From Holothuria scabra (taxonomy: Eukaryota; Echinodermata; Holothuroidea; Aspidochirotida; Holothuriidae), in contig CM074185.1 of NCBI GenBank assembly GCA_037179385.1, forward strand, positions 11,398,922 to 11,462,921: a DNA stretch of 64,000 nucleotides. Direction: 5' to 3'. Below, in pieces: positions 11,076 to 22,058 of the stretch (its first letter is position 1; each line of letters starts with the position of its first letter). The notes under the pieces are model-generated. The model was not told the origin of the DNA and searched no databases. It was given only the letters and a program-made list of their open reading frames with translations. Both the position numbers and the translations under genes were made by a program.

Positions 11076-12070
11076 AAAATTCTCTATATACGTGCTAAAA
11101 AGGTACACGGCAAGACCAGCTAAACGAACAACATAAACCGAACACCAATAATACCCTTGCAAACAAAAGAAAAACAACACCGCTTTCGAGCAGTCACACT
11201 CACAGACATCCGAAACGGAAGGATAACACCAGACCAAACCCCCATCACCAACAATAACTGGGGTGAGGGGCCACAACCCCAAAGGGACACGAGGGCCCAG
11301 GGTCTACTTGCTATTTACAGCTTACTCTAAAACATCCAGTCAAATGGGACACGAACCGGAATCTTGTGAAATATTTGAAAAGATACGTTTGAAAAATTAA
11401 ACTATTCGTTCATTTATGACTTGAATCTTGTCCAAGATTTGACATGATACCGGTTGGTGATTAGATTAGATTCTACTCAAATTTGACTAGAAATACTTTT
11501 GACAGCGTGAGCAGTATATGATAATATATTTATATCCCCCCCAAAACAAACAAACAAACAAAAAAACAAACAAACAAACATCAAAATTCCAAAAGTTACG
11601 AAAATTCAGTAACTTTTTTGACGTCAGCGTATCGAGTAAAAATCCTTTCAAGTTCTGAATGACTTCAGCTGGTCGACATTAAGGAATATTCAAATAACAC
11701 GAGATGATAACTCACCTTAAGTACAGGTAGCCACGGGGAAAAATACGCTGCAATTTCTTGGGTGACAAAAAATATTGGTTAACATTAAAATTTTCGTAAC
11801 TGCTGAGTTAAAGTTCCTGCAGGCGACGATCGCAATTTCGATACAATTGAAAACGCTTCCCCAACTGACATTGCTATGATTTTTTCTTGAGTTTCTTTAA
11901 AGCTAAGCGACGTTCTACATACTCGTAATCATTGTCGACACCACACGGGAGGGGGAGAGGGGGCATTTGCACCCCAATATATTCTCTTTGCACCCCCAAG
12001 TCAGGTCAATTCGGAGTAGGACTAACCGAAAAATATAAGTAATAGTCAGAGACACTATTTAGAAATATGC

Positions 12071-12908
12071 TTAACCCTTTGACCGTTGTTTGGGTCCTTT
12101 TGGACCCATACGGAGAGCGCGGCTGTCACCCTTTTTTACTGTTTCACGCTGAGCTCGAAACTGCGAGTAGCTACGCGAAAATTCGGCCACAACATAGCCT
12201 GCTGTTAGCAGGCTATTGTGTTTGCGTTTCAACTACATTCAAATATCAAAAATCTTACTTTCGCTACTATTCAATAATACCATAGGTCTTTCAACGGCTT
12301 CACTGTTGAACAGTTGACGTTTCCAACTACTAAGTTACATGGCATAACTACGGTCTACAATAGCCTGCCAACTTTCTAGCGAATCTTATTTACGACCACC
12401 AAATATGACGTCACAACAAAAATTAAAATTCTAAATTATATATCGCGTAATAGGTAATATGAATGCATCGACGTATGGCCTAGTACACTTTTTCCTCCTA
12501 CAAAAGCTAATTAGGTTGTTCGCCGTTCGCTGTATCAGTTGTATGTACCAAAATACACTATTCATACTTGTTTCGTGCATCACATGACCATCTCATGTTT
12601 ACTAATTCGTCCCTCAAAATGCGGGATTCCTGTAAATGGAAACTGGACGAAGGTTTGCAACTCTGTATATTATACTGTTTAGAGAGGTGTATTTTGATTT
12701 TGATAGAGCGCCATCTTTCGGCTACTACAGAGTCCGCTCCGCAGGCTAGCCGCAACAACGAGAGAGACAATATTGACCCCGTGACCCCGTTTAAGGTCAC
12801 GGGGTCAATAGCCTACGGAAGCTGATGCGGGCGTGCTACATCCGCTTTACCACCCACTCTCGAGGCGGGCAAATATGTCCCGATTGGAGCACAACGGTGA
12901 AGGGTTAA
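12071..12908 (+). mobile_element. piggyBac-like MITE interrupted by another element
   Basis: Ends are TTAACCCTTTGACCGTTG (12071) and a CAACGGTGAAGGGTTAA inverted counterpart ending at 12908. The flanking pieces match the uninterrupted 20109-20367 copy, but the body is split after 'ggccacaac' by about 554 bp of unrelated DNA. A private internal palindrome, 'ttgaccccgtgacc' against 'ggtcacggggtcaa', is also present near 12773-12808. Confidence 0.75.
12195..12748. mobile_element. Nested MITE inserted in the piggyBac-like copy
   Basis: About 554 bp with ends TAGCCTGC and GCAGGCTA. It is flanked by GCCACAAC (12186-12193) and GCCGCAAC (12749-12756), which fits an 8-bp target duplication with one change. 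The left end carries a local perfect hairpin (TAGCCTGC, TGTTA, GCAGGCTA). An 8-bp duplication suggests a hAT-like family, but the termini are too short to be sure. Confidence 0.55.
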
Positions 12909-14747
12909 ATCTCAGAGCTTCCGGGGGCTTTTCCCTCTCTGTCCCACCTCCAGGAACAGGGGCTTTAGGCTCGATTTTTCCATGGGCCCAAAATCCCCCT
13001 ACAAATTATTCTGTGCCCTTAGTTTTCCCCCAGTTTTGGCGCCGTCACCGCTCGCAATGTACAAAACCCTGCATATGACTATATTGGCCCTTATTGCGAG
13101 GATACACTCTAGATGGGGGGAGGGGTGGTGTATTATTTCTTTGCTCAACAGCGCAAAAACAACTTCATGATGACTACAACTAGTCAACGTTGTGTGAGTT
13201 AATCTAAAGTATCTGCAGCACGGGGCTGTGCACACACGCAGAGACAGTGGCATCAGCTTTGCAGTAAACACACTCCACAGACCTATTTTAAGGAATAACA
13301 TGAGAGACCAATCCACCTGAAGTTAGTGAAACCACGTTGAGAACTATTTGGGAAGTTCTGGTGTGATAAAAATTATCGACTGGTGAAATTGTACAAAGCT
13401 AAAATAATTTTCCTCACCCAAGTGAGGACAAGACATACCTTCAAGATTCCATCACGACAATACAGCAATGTCTTGATATTTTCAAAAAATCATTATGATC
13501 TCCAAATTGAAACTTCTCCTACCGAGGCATACATGCCCGACATAACCCATAAAGTTTCATAATTCCATTTCGAAAAGAATGGTAAGTGTTACAATGCTGC
13601 GTTCATTATTATTACTTCAGTCATTCAAAATTCCTGCACGATATTTTAAGTTTTTTGACAACAGAATTGTTCAGTAAAGAAACGATAGAAGACTGGACTT
13701 TGTAAGTCTGGTTTTACCTCTCCGCAATATAGTTCCCAGTTTTAGATTATACACAGAGTTTTCGATGATTTAAAGAACAAGAGAAATAGATAGTGCGGTA
13801 AAGGGGTAAGGAAAACATCGTAATACTTTGCTATTGGTGTTAATTGAAATCCAAACTCATTGATTTTGCCATTTTGGACAAAAGAGAATATCGTTCATTG
13901 TATACTAAGTTTCTACTAAGTTACTAAATTTACTGAAAATTGTGGGATGATGCGAGAGCCGGCGGGAGCGGGTAGAAAATGATTTTCTATGTATTATTGG
14001 GAAATTGTTAAATTTACTCAATATTTCTATTTTGATAAAAGCCTCCAATCTCTTTTAATGGAAGTAATACCTGTTAAGAAATGCGTGGGGTACTATAACC
14101 TTTAAGAGAGGATCAAAGATTTAAAATACTACATTTTTCATGTTAAAATCTAACAATGTTTATACATAAATGATGAAGTCTTGAATCACTGAGGAATGAC
14201 AGTAGATATCTGCTGAAAGGCGATGTACTTGAGACTTCAAGCCTACTATCGTAGAAATTGATCTTTCCATTGAAACGATACGCCATCACAAGAAAGGTTC
14301 TCAGCCGAGTTGTGACACTCTCTAAAATATTAATACAATTTTAAAACGGTTCCGACACGGGGCACTTCGAGGGGTGGATTTAAACGTTTTTTTTTTTAAG
14401 TAGGATGCTTCCCTTCCAGGGGCGTCGTTGCATTCTTTTCCTTCCTTGTAACATTTTCTTGCCACCCCCTTACTCCGCCCCTTATTCCTCTTACCAATTT
14501 TTTGTTACTTTTGTCTTTATAGACTATATAGAAAATTCTACATACCTACCGGTAATTTTAACCAACACGTGAATATGTTTGCAGCCTCTAATTTATTCAA
14601 TGGGTTTGAAATATTGTCTTTTTTCAAATTCCATTCAATTGATGACGTTTGCAATTATTGTTTGTTTCAACTTAAGGGTGGCTTTATATTTTAAACTACC
14701 ATGCTTTCTCTTCGTTATTATTTTGCAGAATTTTATTTCAAACAAGG
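12909..14747. other. Intergenic upstream of gene B
   Basis: No gene recognised. It holds the repeat at 13201-13290. Open frames here are short and unsupported. Confidence 0.45.
13201..13290. repeat. Dispersed repeat, inverted partner at 1439-1523
   Basis: About 90 bp, reverse complement of the 1439-1523 segment with scattered differences. Here it is not bounded by MITEs, so it is an independent repeat rather than part of them. Confidence 0.6.
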
Positions 14748-14791
14748 TAATAAAATCCGCACCGCTCATCATTTTCCATTCTGACGCAGCG
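14748..14791 (+). promoter_or_regulatory. Conserved block upstream of gene B
   Basis: TAATAAAA (14748) lies 44 bp before the ATG, then 'tcatcattttcc', then CAG two bases before the ATG. The same layout precedes C, D, F and, decayed, E and G. It is either a TATA-like core promoter or the end of a 5'-UTR intron with its acceptor at CAG|CG-ATG. Confidence 0.45.
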
Positions 14792-17041
14792 ATGGAAAGG
14801 AACTGGGTTTTGCCTTTATTATGGTTGCTAATGCTTACTTCTGTGGTACAGAACGAATGCAGCATCGAGATTCCAGATGCAGAGGTCCAAGAAACAGAAA
14901 TTTCGGGTGGTTATTTCAAAATCCCTCAGCAGGTAATTAAGGATGAAATTTATAGGCGAACTGCTCAAGGTAACGTGTGTGATGGAGGTAAGCTACTAAG
15001 AGAAAGGTTTTTTATTCGAAAAAACAAAAAAACGATTATATTTTTAAACTTGCGGTGTAAATGAACTATTTAATGAAAAACTTATGTTGCAGGTTATTAT
15101 AAAGAAAAGAATGAGTGATTGGGTAAAAAGGATTATGTCGGTTTTTTTTTTTTGGGGGGGGGGGGGGGATACGTAGCTACATACAACTTGGCCAATGTGT
15201 TAATAAAATATAGAAATGAGAACTTATATCGTAATTCCGTTTCATAAGTTTTGTTCCTCGTGTTTCTTCTGACAAAGGGACACTTATTTTTTAACGTAGA
15301 GGCAAGGCGTGCACGAGAAGGGGTAGGATGCGGCGAATGAAAATAACCTCTCTGATTGCATGGTGTGATGAATTTATTAATTCAGTTCACCACGTCGTGG
15401 AAGACTCGTGAACTCGAGCGAAATGACGAATGAGCGATGCCCCTTTATTTGTAAAACACTTCCCGACCATCATCCCCAGCCCGCCTATTCCAGTAAATCG
15501 TTCCTTCGATATATGAACTAGTTTTTGCCTTTTCAAAACCATCTTTCTCTTTACACCCTTACCTTTGTAAACCGCATTGTTGGTACTTCTTTCCTTCACT
15601 TTCCTTTTCCTCCTGTTTTTTTCTCTCTCTTCCCTTTGGTTTTGCACTTTCGCGTCGTCTCATTTTTGCAGTTGGCATGGTACTTTACATGCCGCTGGAA
15701 CTATGTAACCCTTCCAATTTTGAGCAAGAAGGAACTTATGAGGCCTGCATTACTAAAAAAAAAAACATAATAACTTTAAACTTATTAACCTCGTTTTCAA
15801 GTAATAAGTATTTTTCTATGTTATCTTTACGGAAGGAAGTGAATTTTATATAACCTTGAAACTTGTAGGAGGTTTCATACCAAGTTAGTATAGGCAATAG
15901 TATAGGTTAGTATAGGTTAGTATAGCAATCGCTATGTTCAAATCCGTTTAAAATTGATTCACAGTGAATGTTGTGCATATTATAAGCAAGTAAAGTTCCA
16001 CCAAGTGACAGAGTTTAATCCAAAAATTGAAATGTGAATATACCTTGCAAGTCAAATGCGGGGGGGGTCTAGTTTTGAAAGACCTTGCTAATTTGCAATA
16101 TTAGCCTACTTTTTTGAATTGTAGTCTAAACATTTTAAGTATGGTAAACTTCAATATTTTTTTTCCAATGAACGAAGGGGGTTTTCGAATTTAATCTTAG
16201 AAAACACTGAAATTTAACATCCAAACCATATTGTTTTTTGTTGCAATTTCGAGAGGAGCAAAGAGAGTCCACAAGAGTAATATAAATATCCAATCGACAA
16301 ATATTGCTTTGCAAAATTGGATTTCGTCATTTTTTGTTATGTAATAAATCATAATAGCAAGTCTTCTTATACGTAATATAATGTTTTACCGAATCAGACA
16401 TCCAAGACATCCTCATGAAAGACGAAACTGAATGGTCAATCTCAATAGATGTTGGATATGTGAGCCGGTTACATGAGAATGCAAACAGCGATCCGTTCCC
16501 CTACGTTGCCATGAAGATATCTGGAGAACAAGTGACTCTCGGTTTGGGTTACTTCACTACCAAACTTATACAGGAAAACTCACATGGATACGTTGTAGAC
16601 AACATCACATGGTCTGACGGAACGATAACAGTTAAACGTGGTGATGATCATCTCGTTATGCAAATCGAACTGGATAAGGATTGTGGAGAGGAATTGCTAG
16701 GAAAGGCGGCCAACAACCAATCTTTATCAATACTTGAATCATGGTATCCACACAACAAACATATATTCAATTGTGGAATCCATGGATGGCCAAAAAGTGT
16801 GTGTGACCACGTGACGGAAAACATGTGTGAAATCCAGAGAGCAGACAATGACATCTGTCTGAAAGACACTTACGAGGGATGCTGGTGCGGACTCGGGATG
16901 AAAATCATGACAATTACTGGGATCTTCCGGGACAAATCTTTAATGACCTCAAAGACCCCAATGAAGAGTGCTATGGGTTATCGTTTTAATGGACTGCGAC
17001 ACATGGGATTCGTTTATCCGTGCTTGTACCAAGACCATTAG
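14792..17041 (+). CDS. Gene B: secreted 8-cysteine protein of an unrecognised family, two exons
   Basis: Exon 1 is 14792-14987 (GGAG|GTAAGC donor) and exon 2 is 16398-17041 (GAATCAG acceptor, stop TAG), phase 1, giving 279 aa. Start: the ATG before MERNW gives a hydrophobic stretch at residues 6-19 and cleavage near residue 20-23; the open frame runs upstream to 14579, but that extension is not conserved. Exon 1 then carries QETEISGGYF and EIYRRT. Exon 2 opens with EWSISIDVGYV, has sequons NIT and NQS, and a cysteine pattern C-x29-C-x9-C-x7-C-x9-C-x9-C-x44-C, plus C1 (NVCD) from exon 1. An additional cysteine (GCWC) is private to B. Conserved blocks are LESWYP, WPKSVCDH, DICLKD, TGIFR and YPCLY. 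No family was recognised. A soluble, disulfide-bonded, glycosylated extracellular protein is inferred. Confidence 0.85.
14988..16397 (+). other. Intron of gene B
   Basis: 1410 bp, GT-AG, phase 1. It contains a T run followed by a G run of about 17 near 15140-15169 and a small direct repeat of TATAGGTTAG around 15898-15926. No transposon with clear termini and no other exon was seen. Confidence 0.7.
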
Positions 17042-17120
17042 ACAACTTAAAAAGATATAAAATGATGAACGCCCAATCAAAATATGTTAGATTGAGAATC
17101 TGCCCAGATAAGCTTGATTC
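17042..17120 (+). other. Probable 3' UTR of gene B
   Basis: The block TCTGCCCAGAT (about 17098-17108) recurs at comparable distance after D (TCTGCCTAGAT) and E (TCTGCCCAGAT). Further on, AAAGTAAAATC is shared with the sequence after C. This shows that the duplicated units include the 3' flank. No canonical AATAAA was found. Confidence 0.5.
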
Positions 17121-17364
17121 GTTAAAAAAAAAATGTTTTTGCCATGTTCTAAAGTAAAATCTTATAATTATATACAACTTTGTTTCGCGTCTTATACTAC
17201 TGGATCACTTGTAATACATTTTTCGTAGAATTAATGAAATGCAATCTACATCTATCTGTTTACTTCACTTGAACCCGTGAGGGTAATATTTTCATTTGAT
17301 GCACACCTCACACGTAGTAGCACTTAAAGAAATTGGCATGCAGGCTTTAATTCTTTACTTATAC
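17121..17364. other. Intergenic
   Basis: Low-complexity AT-rich flank of gene B with no further feature seen. Confidence 0.4.
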
Positions 17365-18545
17365 ACAGGGGCGGGATTTGATCTCTGAAAGTGGGGGAGG
17401 CAAATGCGGGCAGACTACCAAATGGCGTCGAAGTCGCCGCGGGAGCGCGAAGTGCTCCCCCTAACGGCCTGGGGTCCAGGGGCAAAGCCCCGGTGGGGTT
17501 CAGGGGCGAATCGTAGGTATTAAAATGATGCATTTTATCTTCAACTCTAAATTACATAAGATGGGCACTTAACAGAATACAAATATCACAATTTTACTTT
17601 CTTCAATTATATCCTTACTTCGTATGATTAAAGTCGGCTGGAATCGATAATGCAGAGCGCGCGGGGAGGGAGAATGAACTTCTTAAAATTGAGGTTTTTC
17701 AGAGGCTCCCTCCTTGGTGCCCCAGATCTCCTTTTAGAAAGCTAGGGGCTTTTCGTATGATGTGTATTCAGCCCTTGTCTATGATGGAGCGCGCGTAGCG
17801 CGCCGTAAAATTTAACGTTCAAGACACCTCAATAATGACACTGAATGAAAATTAGAGAAAAGATGGCCAACTTTTAGACTTAGTCGAATAACGGTGCCCC
17901 CTAAAGACATTCTTACTGAAGCACAAATATACTCTGGTTTCCTATATAGTCCTTTTCAGGTGACTCTCACAGAGTCGTTACCTGTAAAGGGGCTCCGCGC
18001 CGAAAAAATGAACTTTTACTTCAACTCAGTGGTGAAATTGAAATAAAATTAGACAAAGAAAAGGTCCCTTCTGACTGAAGCTGAATAAGGGTGACCCCTG
18101 AGGACATTTGTACTAAGCAAAAACGTAACGTTTGTCTCCTATAGAGTCCTTTTCGTGAGATTTTTATAGAGTCCTTATCTGTGATGGGACGCGCAGAACA
18201 CGCCAGAAAGGACTAGTTTTGAGACATCTCAAAAGAGAAATTAATGGAAATTAGAGAAAGTGTGGGGCCCTTTTCACTTCAGCCGAAAAACGGTGGAGCT
18301 CCAGATAAGAGTCGAATAAGATCATCGCCCTTTCAGAAAGCTCGGGGTCAGAGAAGGGGACCAGGAGATGACCGCCTTCCTGCCTCCCCCTTTCACTAGT
18401 TACGGTAGAGCTTCAGCTGTGTACGGCCCGGGCACTGCAGGTGATAAGATTCAGTGACAATGGAAGAGGTGTTCTACAAGAAGTAATGCCAAATCCTGAA
18501 ATATTTAAAACGGGTGCGCGCGAAGCGCGTCGAAAAAGGGAGCGT
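17365..18545. repeat. GC-rich repeat region with degenerate tandem units
   Basis: Starts with CAGGGGCGGGAT, a hAT-like terminus. About three degenerate units of roughly 200 bp follow; they share 'ccttttc', 'gaaaattagagaaa' or 'aaattagacaaag', 'cggtg.cccc' and GCGCG palindromes (for example GAGCGCGCGTAGCGCGCC near 17788, GCGCGCGAAGCGCG near 18517). No matching right terminus was found, so this is a transposon remnant of unproved class. Confidence 0.45.
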
Positions 18546-18617
18546 TGGGACATTTATTGAAAGAGTACTGTTGTTTAGTTTTCAATGAAGTATATGACCT
18601 GTTTAACATTATACAAC

Positions 18618-18921
18618 TTAAAGGCAGTCATTCGTCACCCCAAACTACAGTTTCAGTATACATATATCAAAACTCTCAATTGGTACAGCTCTTTGATTGT
18701 CATCACATTCAAACAATGCGTCATAGCTAAATTAGACAGCGCGGGCACTGAGAGTGTCTAGATTACACATTATGGACTTTTATGGCCACTGGGACAAGCC
18801 ATGAAGCAATAAACTAGGATTGTGCCGGATAAAGATGAGTTTTAGATAAATGTGGGAGGGGCTAGAAGTAAGTAGGTTGGAAGAATTGGAACTGTTTGGG
18901 ATGATGAAAATATGCCTTTAA
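18618..18921 (+). mobile_element. TTAA-flanked MITE, family 2, copy 1
   Basis: 304 bp with ends TTAAAGGCAGTCATTC and an inverted ATATGCCTTTAA counterpart. It is nearly the reverse complement of 22535-22839 and related to 56296-56604. The TTAA at both outer ends suggests piggyBac-type or similar target choice. It is different in sequence from the CCCTTT family. Confidence 0.7.
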
Positions 18922-20108
18922 GTATCACTCGCGTAGCTCTGTCAATTCCAGTTTGTATTTTTGTAGCAAAAGCCACCAGACCAAGACGTAAAAAAACTAA
19001 GTTCTGGAAAAAGATGGGGGAGGGGCAAGTGCCCCGTGCCCCCCATAATCCCACCTATGCTTATACAATGTCAAAAGCCAACCAACACCAATATAGAAAC
19101 CCATTGTCGTCTTGGCTCGACTCACTCATTTTCAAAAAGGAAATGGCTCGAGGTATTGTATCACCGTTTTCGTCATAGAAATAATTCAGATCGACTCGAG
19201 TATCAATAAAATCAACAAAAGACTCATCTCCACTCGATTGCCGCAAATGTTGAATTTTAAATTGCAGATTGGTTTTGGTTGGTTTCAATCATTGTCATAT
19301 GGGGCGGGGACAGTTATATCTTTCGGGCAGCGATGTAATTGTAAGGGCATAGCGAAAGCTTTGTTGCAACAGAAAGCTAAAAACCTTAGCCGAATTATTA
19401 ATAATCTATTTATTTTATCTCATTTATTTTCTCGTACTATTCATGACCAATCTAAACATGCAGCTCTTACTAACTGTTTTATAATGATTCTTTTGCGTCG
19501 CACTTTTGTCCAATTTTGGCACATTTCCGGATAACTTATGAATATATCTGAAATGTACGTTGTGATTAAATTGTCCACAAAAATTATGACAAATTGGAGT
19601 GATTGTGACCAGTAACGAACAAGTGCAAAAGATCATAAATTTGCATGACGACTGGCAACGGGAAGTTCGAGAAGTTAAGGTTGAAGGGCAGTGTCTTCGC
19701 ATTGGCATTTGCCAATGCATCGTTGGTACTAATTGTTGTAGGCATTAAGGAAGGAATGGTGATATGAGGAGAAGGATTACCGTCCGTTACAAATATTGTT
19801 CCAAAGAGTCTATACAACTTGTGTCTCCTTCCTCACAACTCCCTGTTCCCAGGAAATCTCTTAAAACTCACCTTATGGAAGTACTACTTCCGAGGTAGTT
19901 CTTCATGCCCACATAATGCAAATCTGACTACAAACTTAAAGGCATGAGTATGTTTATCAATTAACCTCAGATTTTCATTTTATTGTTCAATAATTGTTCT
20001 GTATCTTTCCAAAAACATTTCCACCGAGTAACTGTGTACTTTTTCTTCTAGTAAAACCTTAACTTTTTTTTAAAAGTAGAGATCTGTATCTTTATTGGAG
20101 TTGTCACT
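18922..20108. other. Intergenic, no gene recognised
   Basis: Open frames of up to 140 codons (19112-19534) occur here on both strands. None shows a recognisable domain, splice context or similarity to the array genes, so I leave them uncalled. Confidence 0.4.
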
Positions 20109-20367
20109 TTAACCCTTTACCGTTGTTTGGGTCCTTTTGGACCCATACGGAGAGCGCGGCTGTCACCCATCTTTACTGTTTCACGCGGAGCTCGAAACTG
20201 CGAGTAGCTACCCGAAAATTCGGCCACAACAACGAGAGAGACAATAGTTTAAGGTCACGGGGTCAATAGCATACGGAAGCAGATGCGGCGGGTGCTACGT
20301 CCGCTTTTACGCCCACTTCCGAGGCGCGCCAATATGCCCCGATTGGAGCACAACGGTAAAGGGTTAA
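20109..20367 (+). mobile_element. Intact TTAA-flanked piggyBac-like MITE
   Basis: 259 bp with perfect 17-bp inverted ends, TTAACCCTTTACCGTTG, including the TTAA target. This is the best-preserved member of the family seen at 1304, 1524 and 12071 and can serve as the reference copy. Confidence 0.85.
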
Positions 20368-22015
20368 GCAGTCTGCATTTATTGCTCAGGAAAACGACTG
20401 GAATAAATATCGACTGGAATAAAATATATTACTGATTTGTTTGTCAATATTTGAAAGTGAGAAAGCGGTGGATATGTCAATTGAGAGAAACGACCAGTTG
20501 TCTTGCTTACCTGAGTAAGCCCCTGGGGTGTGGAGTGGGACGTGTTAGTCCCTTCTCAAGAACTGCTTTGTGGGATAGCTTTTAACAAAACGGACCACTT
20601 ACTCTAACCGCAACTATATGTAGATGCGTATTGCATAAATTAATATTTCACAAAAAGCCTATCCAAATTTATATAAGTAGGATTTGCTATGGCGTAAGGG
20701 CAATTGTATTTCATCAAATACTTTTAGCTATTGTGAAGCAGTTTGTATGAATGCAGAATGTAGAATTCCACCAAAGGCGAACCTCTGCACCTAAGATTTT
20801 GGATAGAGAGCTAGTGTTTGTGGGAGACTAAATGGGGTGCACAATAAGCTGGAGCGGCGTTTAAGAAAATTTTGGCCAGAAAGTGCCTCCTAGATCACTG
20901 AAAATGGTATTTGACAGGCCTATAAATTTAAATATGTAAGAAAATACAAAGAACATCGTAAAATCGAACAGTATAAATAATATTTAAAATATGCTAAACG
21001 GCTTGAGAAGGATGAAATTGCCCCCGTTGCCTTTTTTCTGCATGACTGAGGCAATAGTTGTTCAAGCATCAGCTGTGAATTTTATTATGAGACCATGCAA
21101 CACAATCCACACTTACTTTGTACTTGTTTTAGCCATCTACCAGTCACTCAGTGGAATAACACATGAGGATCTGAGGAATTTTGTCCATAATGGTCACTGA
21201 GGTTAAATGCGCTACACGTGAAGTGTCATGGGAACTGGGAAAACGGGAATGGGTTGCCATGCTTCTGTTCCGATGTCTCGAAGTTTTTAGCAACTTATCT
21301 GCCACAGTTTTTCAACAAAGTTTAAATCTACTTCACTCACCTAGTATTTGATTCCTATAACAACACTTGCTTGAGTTAGTGACTCACTATTCTGGAAGCA
21401 TCTACTAAATTAATACTACGTACAATGAAACCAGGCTGGTGATCCATTCTTGAGATGGACCAACCTCTTTCACTTCACCCATTTGGGTGCACTACTGGCG
21501 TCCACATTGGAAACAAAGTTTCAGGGAGAAAGGACCGTAGTCGGGGAACAAATGGGTTGAAGCCGGGCCCACTCAGTAATTATGCTAAGAAGACACTGCT
21601 TTGCTATTACGACATACAACTTTTTTGTCACCACAGTGTGAAATATACGGCTTGGTGCATAAATTTAAAGTTTTAAAATGTACTTTGTATGCACAAGAGG
21701 ATGTATCACTTACTTCATGACATATTTTGAAGAAAAACAAAAACACCATAGGAAAAAAATACACTCACAATGCTGAAAAATTGTTAATGATTCTAGCTAT
21801 CCATGTGTGTGTTTGTCGTGCTAAACGTCAACTACAGAACACACATACATAAATACGTTCGCGCTAAATCAATCCATATTTTCCAGCTCAGACTCAATAG
21901 AAGAATCGATTATTTTTAATCAGCCTAGGGATGTACTTGTTTCTTTTAGTTCCGTTTGGATGATTAAAATTGTCATCGTTTCTGTTCACTTTGCGATAGG
22001 ACGAATTTCCAGTTA
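20368..22015. other. Intergenic upstream of gene C
   Basis: AT-rich with short unsupported open frames. No clear repeat termini were seen. Confidence 0.4.
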
Positions 22016-22058
22016 CAATAAAGCTCACTCAATTGCAATTTTCCATTTCGGGACAGTC
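22016..22058 (+). promoter_or_regulatory. Conserved block upstream of gene C
   Basis: CAATAAAG lies 43 bp before the ATG, followed by 'caattttccat', and CAG sits two bases before the ATG. The layout equals that of B, D and F. Confidence 0.4.

Larger units (their letters stand above)
8832..12070. other. Intergenic with dispersed repeat fragments
   Basis: No gene recognised. On the minus strand an AT-rich TATTTAAAATATAG-like stretch (about 8912-8930) lies roughly 85-100 bp upstream of copy A's ATG and could be a core promoter. Also present: a poly(T) run at 9241-9258, a repeat at 10081-10140, a SINE tail at 10908-11075 and a (CAAA)n run at 11541-11580. Confidence 0.4.

Noticed and set aside
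14579..14791. In-frame upstream extension of gene B's first exon (similar for C at 21960, E at 37717, G at 58473)
   Set aside because: Extensions are unrelated between copies and would bury the signal peptide; in D the frame is closed just upstream of the conserved ATG.
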